36,635 bases of DNA from an uncultured Bacteroidota bacterium (GTDB taxonomy: Bacteria; Bacteroidota; Bacteroidia; Chitinophagales; LD1): the NCBI GenBank assembly GCA_903919075.1, contig CAIXGR010000038.1:1-36635 (forward strand). Direction: 5' to 3'. The notes beneath the pieces are model-generated. The model had not been told where the DNA came from, did no database searches, and saw only the letters and a list, made by a program, of their open reading frames with translations. This document shows, one piece after another, positions 17,606-24,985 of this stretch. Both the position numbers and the translations under genes were made by a program. The stretch's first letter is position 1. Each line of letters starts with the position of its first letter.

Positions 17606-19027
17606 TTAACACAACTGAAACTCGGGCCTACTCATTAAATAAATAGTTAGCGATTTTATTTTAGTGTTCTTTTCCGGTTCTTTAAACGTATAATTTGCGT
17701 TGCTGTAATTTATGTTACCGGTTAGCAGCAGGGAATCGACAACCTGATTAAATAATTGCTCGTTTGATGAAAAACTAAAGTGTTGGCTAATTTTATCCCA
17801 GTCAATTTTTGCGTCAAGGGTATAAAGCTTTCCTTTTTTACCGGCCAGCTTTTCTTTCATGTTTTGCATGTTGGGGTCGGTATCATCATCGGCTTTAAGG
17901 CGCTGGTTAAAATCGCTGAGCTGAATTATTTTTTTCGCGAGGTCCATTCTAAAAACCAGGCTTGAACTGTCAATCCAGCGTTTGCCATTGGGCCAACCTG
18001 CTACATTGGGCGGTAAGAACAATACCTGCCCTAATATACGTTGAACAAACACCAGTGCATCTTCGCCCCCATATTCAGCGCCAAGCCAGCGGGTGGTGCC
18101 TACAATTAACTCAATCGGCGATTTAATTCGTGAGCCAATATTCTTTTTGTCATAAAACCAATCGGCCAGAAAAATTTCTTTCATCAAAGCGCCGATGTCA
18201 TACTTACTTGCGTAAAGTTTATCTGCCAGCGCTTCAATAATTTTTTCGTCGCGCTCATCGTTTACAAAAAACTGATAGATTTTACCGGTAATAAAACGGG
18301 CACATTCTTTTTTTGCCAGAATCATATTGATAATATCCTCGCCATCAAAATTTCCGGTTTTGCCAAAAAAATGTTTTTCTTCAAAATCATGTTGCCTTTC
18401 TTTAAAATTAAAACTTTGGGTTTCCTGATCGTAACCCCAGCCGGTAAAGGCGCGGGCGGCTTCTTTAATATCCTTCTCGGTATAATTGCCCCGGCCAAGC
18501 GTAAATAGCTCCATTACTTCGCGGGCAAAGTTTTCGTTAGGGGCATTTTTTTTGTTCTGCTGATTATTTAAAAACTGAAGCATGGCAGGCGATTGTGCAA
18601 CTGCCATTAAGATATTTTTGAAATGCCCTAAAGCATTATTTCGCATTGCATTATTAAGCGACTGAAGAAAGAGTGGATTCTTATCGCGACAGGCAAAATG
18701 GCCATGCCAGAAAAAGGTCATTTTTTCGTTTAGCTGCTCCGGTGCCGCAATCATTCTTTTTAGCCACGATACGTTCAACTCCACTCCTTTTTCAATCAAA
18801 ATTTTTCGAAACTCTTTTTTGGTGGCACGGTCCTTTTCCTTCTTGGCATCCATTGCTTCTTCAACATCGGCTCTATTAAGAACGTTAATGGCAACAGGTT
18901 TTGAAGATTGTGAGAAAAGGTGGTTTACTACCTCTTGCCTGCTTTTCTTCTCGCAGCCTGCAAGTTCATCGGGCGTTGCTCCAAAGCCTGCCCTATTCAT
19001 TAAATGCTGAAATTCGGTTTGATTCAT
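17606..19027 (-). CDS. DUF1800 family protein
   Basis: A 473-residue DUF1800 protein. Diagnostic blocks in order: HLMNRAGFGATPDEL at the N-terminus, KMTFFWHGHFA, NENFAREVMELFTLGRGNYTEKDIKEAARAFTGW split over about residues 165-200, RIKSPIELIVG, and LPPNVAGWPNGKRWI. No N-terminal signal peptide is visible, unlike its partner, so it may be cytoplasmic or exported with the partner. It is the first gene of the minus-strand run to 14645 and is divergent from the sterol-desaturase gene. Biochemical function unknown. Confidence 0.88.
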   Translation of the reverse strand: MNQTEFQHLMNRAGFGATPDELAGCEKKSRQEVVNHLFSQSSKPVAINVLNRADVEEAMDAKKEKDRATKKEFRKILIEKGVELNVSWLKRMIAAPEQLNEKMTFFWHGHFACRDKNPLFLQSLNNAMRNNALGHFKNILMAVAQSPAMLQFLNNQQNKKNAPNENFAREVMELFTLGRGNYTEKDIKEAARAFTGWGYDQETQSFNFKERQHDFEEKHFFGKTGNFDGEDIINMILAKKECARFITGKIYQFFVNDERDEKIIEALADKLYASKYDIGALMKEIFLADWFYDKKNIGSRIKSPIELIVGTTRWLGAEYGGEDALVFVQRILGQVLFLPPNVAGWPNGKRWIDSSSLVFRMDLAKKIIQLSDFNQRLKADDDTDPNMQNMKEKLAGKKGKLYTLDAKIDWDKISQHFSFSSNEQLFNQVVDSLLLTGNINYSNANYTFKEPEKNTKIKSLTIYLMSRPEFQLC

Positions 19028-19175
19028 TTCGCAAGAGTATATAATGGTAAGATACTAAAGGTGGCAGAAGGTTTAATTGGCTATAACAAAACTGCATTTT
19101 CTACAAAATCCTGCAGGCAATCATTATATTTAACAAAATATGTATATGAAATGTGGAAGTACGCTTGAAACAAAC

Positions 19176-19183
19176 TATATTTG
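19176..19183 (+). promoter_or_regulatory. Bacteroidota -7 box (TATATTTG)
   Basis: Perfect TAnnTTTG, the -7 element recognised by the Bacteroidota primary sigma factor, 22 bp before the ATG of the hydroxylase gene. A TGTG at 19152-19155 could serve as a weak -33 (TTTG) element with a 20-bp spacer. Confidence 0.6.
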
Positions 19184-19204
19184 CATTAGCAAAACTTAAG
19201 CATC

Positions 19205-20032
19205 ATGACCCAGCTAATTCCCGATGATGTAGGTTTGTTTGTAAGGTGGCTAATTGCTTTTGGAATGTTTAGCGCCCGGTATTTAGTTTTTGCCGGTACG
19301 GCATACTTGGTGTATTACGTTATTAAACGGCAAGAGTGGCTGTTTATGAAAATACAGCAGCAATTTCCGCATAGAAAACAGATACTTACCGAAATAAAAT
19401 ATTCCATTCTTTCGTTTTTAGTTTTTGCAACGGTTATTATAGGCATGCGGGTTGTAAACAACAGCGGGCTGTTAGCCAACAAAATTTACTTCCATCTTTC
19501 AGAGCACAGTGTTGCATATTTCATTTTTTCTACCGCTTTAATTATTTTCTTACACGACGCCTATTTTTATTGGATTCACCGCATGATGCATCACCCGTTG
19601 TTGTACGAAAGGGTGCATAAGGCACATCATTTATCAAAAGACCCAACACCGTGGGCGGCTTTTGCTTTTCACCCTAGTGAAGCACTTATAGAAATTGCTT
19701 TTGTTCCTTTAATTATATATACCATTCCGCTGCATGTTGCGGCGCTGGTTATTTTTGGCGTGTGGCAGGTAACATTTAATGTAATAGGGCATTTGGGTTA
19801 CGAAATTTTTCCGCGTAATACAATAAGGCACCGGTTGTTTAAATGGGTAAATACTTCAACCAACCATAATATGCACCATAAGTTTGTGCGGTGTAATTAC
19901 GGGTTATATTTTAGCCTTTGGGACCGGTTAATGAATACTAACCACGCCAAATATTACGAAACCTTTGATGAGGTAACCACGCGCAGAGATGAAGGCTTTG
20001 AAAAGTTAAAAAAAGGCTGCATCCGCAACTAA
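19205..20032 (+). CDS. Sterol desaturase / fatty acid hydroxylase family protein
   Basis: A 275-residue integral-membrane di-iron oxygenase of the fatty-acid hydroxylase superfamily. The eight-histidine signature is complete: H117 to H130 in HDAYFYWIHRMMHH, HKAHH at 138-142, and HNMHH at 221-225. Hydrophobic segments near residues 12-35, 65-85, 95-115 and 165-190 place the histidine clusters on the cytoplasmic face. It would use O2 to hydroxylate or desaturate a lipid. Sequence alone does not tell whether the substrate is a sterol-like lipid, a carotenoid or an acyl chain. It has its own promoter box at 19176 and converges with the glycine-rich protein gene. Confidence 0.88.
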   Translation: MTQLIPDDVGLFVRWLIAFGMFSARYLVFAGTAYLVYYVIKRQEWLFMKIQQQFPHRKQILTEIKYSILSFLVFATVIIGMRVVNNSGLLANKIYFHLSEHSVAYFIFSTALIIFLHDAYFYWIHRMMHHPLLYERVHKAHHLSKDPTPWAAFAFHPSEALIEIAFVPLIIYTIPLHVAALVIFGVWQVTFNVIGHLGYEIFPRNTIRHRLFKWVNTSTNHNMHHKFVRCNYGLYFSLWDRLMNTNHAKYYETFDEVTTRRDEGFEKLKKGCIRN

Positions 20033-20047
20033 AAAAGTTGATGCGGA
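20022..20047. terminator. Inverted repeat between convergent genes
   Basis: TCCGCA (20022-20027) pairs with TGCGGA (20042-20047). The loop contains ACT-AAAAAA-GT, which could extend the stem. It overlaps the stop codon of the hydroxylase gene and lies 20 bp from the stop of the convergent gene. Probably a shared terminator, although no long T-run follows. Confidence 0.4.
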
Positions 20048-20067
20048 ATCTCCTAGTCATTTCCTTT

Positions 20068-21822
20068 TTACCAATTCAGCACTATCTGACCATTGCCTGA
20101 TTGAACACCAGCTGAAGTAGAGCCACCGGTAACGCCACCGGTATACGAAGAACCACCACCGGCACCGGAGCCTCTAGTGCTTGTTCCCTGATTGCCGGTT
20201 CCACCACCACCGCCACCACCGGCACCTTCTCCGCAGCCACCGGCAGCCCCGTTGCCACCTTGGCCTAAAGTTCCATCTGTAGGATTGCTGGCATTACATA
20301 AATCCGTGCCCTTTGAACCACCGGCCAATTGAGTGCCACCGGTTCCGGGATAGGGGCCACTGCCCGTGTTACCGCTTGTGCCACCGCCTGCACCTCCGTT
20401 TACAATAAAACCACAACCACCGCCACCGGCGGCTACAATTACTCGGTTGCTGAAATCTGTTCCGCCAACCCTTATGTCCGATGCACCTCCACCACCGCTG
20501 CCTTCGGTTGTTCCGGCTGCACCCCCGCCATTATATCCGGCGGTTTGAAAATCATTTCCTCGTCCGCCTACATAAATATTTAAAACCTGGCCCGGTGTAA
20601 CAGCTAATTGACCGGTAGCCGAGCCGCCATAGCCACCAGTACTACCACTATAATGGTTACCACCCTGCGCACCATAAGCAGTTATAGTAATACTTGTAAC
20701 ACAACCGGGCACAGTAAAGGTTTGCGCTGCACCTGTATAATTAAATGTTTGCGAACCGCTACCGCCCGAACTAACATTTACAGCTAAAGTATTTGCCGAG
20801 CTATTGCCACAGGCATTGCCAGCAGTAACACTTATATTACCCGAAGTTGAACCGAAACTAATTGTGGCAGACACAGTACCTTGCCCACCGGTAACAATTG
20901 CACCTGCCGGGCCCGACCATGTGTATGTAGTAGCATCGGCCACACTATTAATACTATAAATATTACCACCGGAACCGGAGCATACTGTTGCACTACCGGT
21001 AATAGCGCCCGGAGTTGAAGGAATATTGCTAATGGTAACCGGAAGAACAGAGGCACTGCTGTTTCCACAACTATTATTTGCCGACACTGAGACATTACCG
21101 GAGGCAGTGCCAAAAGTAATAGTGGCTGCGTTAGTACCCTGGCCGTTAGTAACAATAGCATCGGAAGGAACTGACCATGTATAAGAAGTAGCACCGGCAA
21201 CATAACCGATGCTATATACATTGCCGCTTGAGCCTGAACAAGGAGATGAACTGCCGGTAATGTTGCCCGGTGTAGATGGCGTGTTATGAACGCTCACGGC
21301 TAAAATAGTGGCGCCGCTGGTTCCACAATTATTATTTGCCGAAACAGCAATATTGCCTGAACTGGTGCCAAAATCGACGGTAATGGAACTGGTGCCCTGG
21401 CCTGCAATAATTGCCGCACCGGAGGGCACTGTCCAGGTATATGAGTTGGCACCACTTACCGGTATGGCTGTATAAACATTATTGCTGCTACCTGAACAAG
21501 CAGAAGTATCGCCGGTAATAGCACCGGAGGTCGAAGGTGGGCCGCTGCACAGGCACGACATGGCTTGCCAGTTTCCGAAACCATACATATCCATACAATT
21601 GGTTGTGGTATTAAAAATGATGAGGCCCAAGGCTGGTGTATGAATAGAATCGCGCTGTGTTTGTGTAAGGCGGGGCAATAGAAACCCTTTATTTGAAAAG
21701 TTAACATCAAGCCCGGCAGAGGCATCGGGGTTGGTGCCGTTGGCACTTATGCTTACACCGCCAATTTGGCCAAACACTGTTATATTAATTAGGATAAGAA
21801 AAGTTGTAAAAAACTTATTCAT
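20068..21822 (-). CDS. Secreted PKD/Ig-repeat protein with glycine-rich C-terminal domain
   Basis: A 584-residue exported protein. Signal peptide 1-18. Residues about 22-92 are an N-terminal module (NPDASAGLDVNFSNKGFLLPRL, in parts PDASAGLDV, KGFLLPRLTQTQRD, GLIIFNTTTNC) that the gene at 27595 also carries. Then come three 86-residue Ig/PKD-like repeats, each with P-S-T-x-G-x-I-T-G, CSGS, a YTW core and an SGN-x-x-V-x-A-x-N-x-CG ending. The last about 220 residues are a glycine-rich domain (ITAYGAQGG, GGGGASDIRVGG, VAAGGGGCG) like the Gly-rich domain of receptor kinases and secreted bacterial proteins. No T9SS sorting domain ends the chain (QIVLNW), so Sec export to the periplasm or surface is the safe reading. 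A -7 box lies at 21918-21925. Confidence 0.82.
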   Translation of the reverse strand: MNKFFTTFLILINITVFGQIGGVSISANGTNPDASAGLDVNFSNKGFLLPRLTQTQRDSIHTPALGLIIFNTTTNCMDMYGFGNWQAMSCLCSGPPSTSGAITGDTSACSGSSNNVYTAIPVSGANSYTWTVPSGAAIIAGQGTSSITVDFGTSSGNIAVSANNNCGTSGATILAVSVHNTPSTPGNITGSSSPCSGSSGNVYSIGYVAGATSYTWSVPSDAIVTNGQGTNAATITFGTASGNVSVSANNSCGNSSASVLPVTISNIPSTPGAITGSATVCSGSGGNIYSINSVADATTYTWSGPAGAIVTGGQGTVSATISFGSTSGNISVTAGNACGNSSANTLAVNVSSGGSGSQTFNYTGAAQTFTVPGCVTSITITAYGAQGGNHYSGSTGGYGGSATGQLAVTPGQVLNIYVGGRGNDFQTAGYNGGGAAGTTEGSGGGGASDIRVGGTDFSNRVIVAAGGGGCGFIVNGGAGGGTSGNTGSGPYPGTGGTQLAGGSKGTDLCNASNPTDGTLGQGGNGAAGGCGEGAGGGGGGGTGNQGTSTRGSGAGGGSSYTGGVTGGSTSAGVQSGNGQIVLNW

Positions 21823-22212
21823 ACGTCGGGTTTTAAATCAATAATAATATTTTGGAAAGTGTCCTGATTTCCGAACTATGAAGGTAAAAAATAATTAGGT
21901 AGATTTTTTGTGTTACACAAATTTACTTATTGCTCTTTTCGCTACTGTTTTATTCGTGTTTCTGTATGGTTAATGGATATATTATAGCTACTTAAATTAC
22001 AAAATAAGTATGATAAAATATTGATTTAATCGCTAAAGAAGCTTATCTTCGAATATTAAACCGGAAAGTAGTAAATACAATTTTAAGAGTTTGGACTGCG
22101 GAAACGGAAATGTCTTTTACAAGAATATTTGCAATCATTTAAATTGCACCCGTTAGAAAAATACAGTAGCACAAAAAACTATTTCCGGTAAATTAATTTG
22201 AAATAAAAGTTG
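21823..22212. other. Divergent intergenic region (390 bp)
   Basis: AT-rich spacer between the divergent glycine-rich protein gene and the malic enzyme gene. It holds a perfect minus-strand -7 box (21918-21925) and a one-mismatch plus-strand box, TTAATTTG, at 22193-22200, 12 bp before the malic enzyme ATG. No further gene or RNA was recognised. Confidence 0.5.
21918..21925 (-). promoter_or_regulatory. Bacteroidota -7 box (TAAATTTG on minus strand)
   Basis: Perfect TAnnTTTG on the minus strand, about 95 bp upstream of the ATG of the glycine-rich secreted protein, implying a leader of roughly 90 nt. No clear -33 TTTG is present. Confidence 0.45.
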
Positions 22213-23505
22213 ATGTCAATAATAAGTAAACAAGACGCCCTGGATTATCATTCAATTGGCAAGCCGGGCAAAATAGAGGTAGTTCCCACAAAAGCTTATA
22301 GCACCCAGCGCGATTTATCGCTGGCTTACTCACCCGGTGTGGCCGAACCCTGTTTAGAGATTAAAGAAAACGCTGAAGACGTTTATAAATATACGGCGAA
22401 AGGAAACCTGGTAGCTGTAATATCGAACGGCACTGCTGTTTTGGGCTTGGGTAACATAGGTGCCCTGGCTTCGAAACCGGTAATGGAGGGCAAGGGAATG
22501 CTGTTTAAAATTTATGCCGGTATTGATGTCTTTGATATTGAGCTAGACACTACCAATACGGATGTTTTTGTGCAGACCGTAAAAACAATGGCGCCTACTT
22601 TTGGCGGCATTAATTTAGAAGACATAAAAGCACCGGAGTGTTTTGAAATTGAACGCAGGCTGAGAGAAGAGTTGGACATACCTATTATGCATGACGATCA
22701 GCACGGCACTGCAATTATTTCGGCGGCGGCGCTGCTTAACGCTTGCGAAATTGCCGGTAAAGACCTTTCTAAAATAAAATTGGTAATAAATGGCGCCGGT
22801 GCGGCTGCTATTTCGTGCGCCCGAATTTATATTTCGGTGGGTGTGAAAAAGGAAAACATTTTAATGTTTGATACCAAGGGCCCTATTACTCCTGACCGGA
22901 CAGATTTAGATGAACACAAAACATTTTTTGCAGCGCCCACAAATGCAAAAACGCTGGAAGATGCCATGAAAAACGCCGATGTTTTTGTAGGCTTATCGAA
23001 AGGGAATATTGTAAGCCTTGCTATGGTGCAGAGCATGGCTATGAACCCGGTGGTTTTTGCGTTGGCAAATCCTAACCCGGAGATTGGTTATGATGAGGCA
23101 GTTTCATCGAGAGAGGATATTATTATTGCTACCGGTAGAACAGACCATCCGAACCAGGTAAATAATGTTTTGGGTTTCCCTTATATTTTTAGAGGAGCAC
23201 TAGATGTACGAGCTACAAAAATAAACGAGGAGATGAAACTTGCAGCAGTTTATGCGCTTGCAGCATTAGCTAAGGAACCGGTGCCCGATTGTGTGAATTT
23301 TGTTTATGATACACAACTTACTTTTGGTAAAGATTATATTATTCCGAAACCAACCGACCCACGGTTGATTTCAGTTGTTTCTCATGCTGTAGCACAGGCC
23401 GCTGTTGAATCAGGCGTGGCGAAAAGGGAAATAACTGATTGGGATGCTTACAAAGAAAGTTTAGCCAGGCTTATTAAGCAGCCTGAAGAAGCGGCTAGCA
23501 AATAG
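22213..23505 (+). CDS. Malic enzyme (malate dehydrogenase, decarboxylating)
   Basis: Converts malate to pyruvate and CO2 with reduction of NAD(P), in the cytoplasm. Conserved blocks: YSPGVAEPC with the catalytic tyrosine (about residues 36-44), [24 protein letters not shown], the nucleotide-binding VINGAGAAA, and [21 protein letters not shown] in consecutive pieces. At 430 residues it is the single-domain form, without the phosphate-acetyltransferase-like C-terminal domain of MaeB-type enzymes. The frame begins at TTG 22210; the ATG immediately after it at 22213 is taken as the start. It converges with an M16 peptidase gene 12 bp away. Cofactor preference cannot be decided by eye. Confidence 0.92.
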   Translation: MSIISKQDALDYHSIGKPGKIEVVPTKAYSTQRDLSLAYSPGVAEPCLEIKENAEDVYKYTAKGNLVAVISNGTAVLGLGNIGALASKPVMEGKGMLFKIYAGIDVFDIELDTTNTDVFVQTVKTMAPTFGGINLEDIKAPECFEIERRLREELDIPIMHDDQHGTAIISAAALLNACEIAGKDLSKIKLVINGAGAAAISCARIYISVGVKKENILMFDTKGPITPDRTDLDEHKTFFAAPTNAKTLEDAMKNADVFVGLSKGNIVSLAMVQSMAMNPVVFALANPNPEIGYDEAVSSREDIIIATGRTDHPNQVNNVLGFPYIFRGALDVRATKINEEMKLAAVYALAALAKEPVPDCVNFVYDTQLTFGKDYIIPKPTDPRLISVVSHAVAQAAVESGVAKREITDWDAYKESLARLIKQPEEAASK

Positions 23506-23517
23506 GTTTAGTAATGA

Positions 23518-24756
23518 TTAGCTTTTTGAAAAGTATCTGATTGTACTGCTGTTTTCCTTTCTGAAAATTTTGGCTGCACTTTCCTGTAGTTGAGTTGCAG
23601 TAACCGAAGTGTATTTTTCTATCTCCTTATTCACGCCATCGGGGTTTCCGAGCATTTCGAAATAAGCAAGCTGCATGGCGCGGTTTAGTATGTTGGTTTC
23701 GCCGAAAGTCATGTAGCCTTCAATTTTGTTTTTTACTTTGGTTAGCTCCTCTTCAGAAATTTTTTCGTTGATGGCTTGTTGCAACATTTCCTCAATGGCC
23801 TGGTTGCCTCGGTCCATAGTTGTGCCTTCGCTTAGCTTGCCTTCAACTATAAACAAACCGGCATCTACAGTTTCGGTAATATAGGCTGCAACGCTGCTAA
23901 ACAACTTTTGCTCCTTCACCAGTTTTTGATAAAGGCGCGATGAATCGCCGCCGCTTAAAATATCGCGCAGCAGATCGGTAGCGTAGTAGGCACTATCGGT
24001 TCGAGCACACATTTTATATGCTTTATAAATTGCGGGCACCGGCACATTGGCATGCACATCTAATATTCTTTCTTCATTTTGTTCGGGCTCGCGCGGAATA
24101 TTGCGTTCAATTTTTACACCGGCTGGAATTTCGCCAAACCATTTTTCGGCAAGCTCTTTCACTTGCTGCAATTGTACGTTTCCGGCCACTACTAGCACAG
24201 CATTGTTGGGCCTGTAATATTTAAAGAAAAAATCTTTGGCCGATGCCATTTTTACACGTTCGATATGGCTGAGGTCTTTACCTATTACCGGCCATTGGTA
24301 GGGGTGTACTTTAAATGCCAATGCGCATATTTTATGCCATATATCGCCGTAGGGTTGATTGATGTAGTGTTCTTTAAATTCTTCCATCACCACATTTTTT
24401 TGGGTGTTCAGACTTTCTTCTTCGAAGGCCAGCGAAAGCATGCGGTCGCTTTCTAACCAAAAGGCAGTTTCGATATTGTTGGCTGGTAATATATCGTAAT
24501 AATTAGTTATATCATTTGAGGTGAAGGCATTGTTTTCGCCACCGGCGTTTTGCAGCGGGGTATCAAACTCGGGTATGTTTTTAGAGCCTTCGAACATAAA
24601 GTGCTCGAACAAATGCGCGAAGCCTGTTTGCTCAGGCGTTTCATCGCGCGAGCCTACTTTGTATAAAATATTAACGGCAGCCATAGTGGTAGTGGGGTCT
24701 TGATGAACGATAACCTTTAGGCCGTTTTTCAATTCAAATGTTTCAAATTTTATCAT
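23518..24756 (-). CDS. M16 family zinc peptidase, catalytic type
   Basis: A 412-residue M16 (pitrilysin/MPP-like) peptidase. The inverted zinc motif HLFEH is at residues 48-52, and downstream glutamates (E125, E126, E129) are the candidates for the third ligand. The second half is the structurally similar inactive repeat. The ATG at 24756 (MIKFETFELKNGL) is chosen over 24834 because a perfect -7 box lies between them (24780-24787) and homologues begin near this block. No signal peptide remains with this start, so it appears cytoplasmic or periplasmic by an unseen route. M16 enzymes often work in pairs with a zinc-less partner; such a homologue lies at 32981-34252. Confidence 0.9.
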   Translation of the reverse strand: MIKFETFELKNGLKVIVHQDPTTTMAAVNILYKVGSRDETPEQTGFAHLFEHFMFEGSKNIPEFDTPLQNAGGENNAFTSNDITNYYDILPANNIETAFWLESDRMLSLAFEEESLNTQKNVVMEEFKEHYINQPYGDIWHKICALAFKVHPYQWPVIGKDLSHIERVKMASAKDFFFKYYRPNNAVLVVAGNVQLQQVKELAEKWFGEIPAGVKIERNIPREPEQNEERILDVHANVPVPAIYKAYKMCARTDSAYYATDLLRDILSGGDSSRLYQKLVKEQKLFSSVAAYITETVDAGLFIVEGKLSEGTTMDRGNQAIEEMLQQAINEKISEEELTKVKNKIEGYMTFGETNILNRAMQLAYFEMLGNPDGVNKEIEKYTSVTATQLQESAAKIFRKENSSTIRYFSKS

Positions 24757-24779
24757 AGTGTTACTGGTATCAGTTGGGG

Positions 24780-24787
24780 CAAATGTA
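24780..24787 (-). promoter_or_regulatory. Bacteroidota -7 box (TACATTTG on minus strand)
   Basis: Perfect TAnnTTTG on the minus strand, 23 bp upstream of the ATG at 24756 of the M16 peptidase gene. It supports that start, since the longer frame would begin upstream of the promoter. Confidence 0.6.
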
Positions 24788-24878
24788 TGGAATTTGAAGG
24801 GGAGTTTGTGGTGAAAATAGGATTGCTTCGTCATTCGACTTGAATATTACAACTTGGTAAAGGGCCCCTCCTCTCCCT

Positions 24879-24910
24879 GATAATTTTTGATGTATACATC
24901 AAAAATTATC
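24879..24910. repeat. 32-bp perfect palindrome
   Basis: Reads GATAATTTTTGATGTA and then its exact reverse complement, 16 bp per side. It belongs to a set of three adjacent inverted repeats in the 229-bp spacer upstream of the M16 gene and downstream of the T9SS protein gene. Perfect symmetry with no T-run suggests a REP/MITE-like element or a protein-binding site more than a terminator. Confidence 0.85.
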
Positions 24911-24930
24911 GTCCCTCTAAAAAGAGGGAC
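24911..24930. repeat. Perfect 8-bp inverted repeat with A4 loop
   Basis: GTCCCTCT (24911-24918), AAAA, AGAGGGAC (24923-24930). It directly abuts the 32-bp palindrome with no spacer and is followed by an A-run, which is a T-run on the minus strand only upstream of the hairpin. Likely part of the same dispersed intergenic element. Confidence 0.85.
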
Positions 24931-24933
24931 AAA

Positions 24934-24959
24934 AAAACCCGCCACTAGTGGCGGGTTTT
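24934..24959 (-). terminator. Strong bidirectional terminator hairpin
   Basis: AAAACCCGCC-ACTAGT-GGCGGGTTTT is a perfect GC-rich palindrome with flanking A and T runs, the classic Rho-independent layout on either strand. It lies 26 bp beyond the stop of the T9SS type-A protein gene (24986-27085, minus strand) and most likely ends that transcript. Confidence 0.85.
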
Positions 24960-24985
24960 ATATAAACTTAAAGTTTAGAATTTGC

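Noticed and set aside
20329-20583. Plus-strand frames rich in Pro/Thr/Ala
   Set aside because: Antisense shadow of the glycine-rich domain; GGN/GGT codons read backwards give Pro/Thr-rich frames.
20068-21822. Possible CRISPR-like or tandem DNA repeat
   Set aside because: The periodicity is three diverged 86-residue protein domains, not direct DNA repeats with unique spacers.
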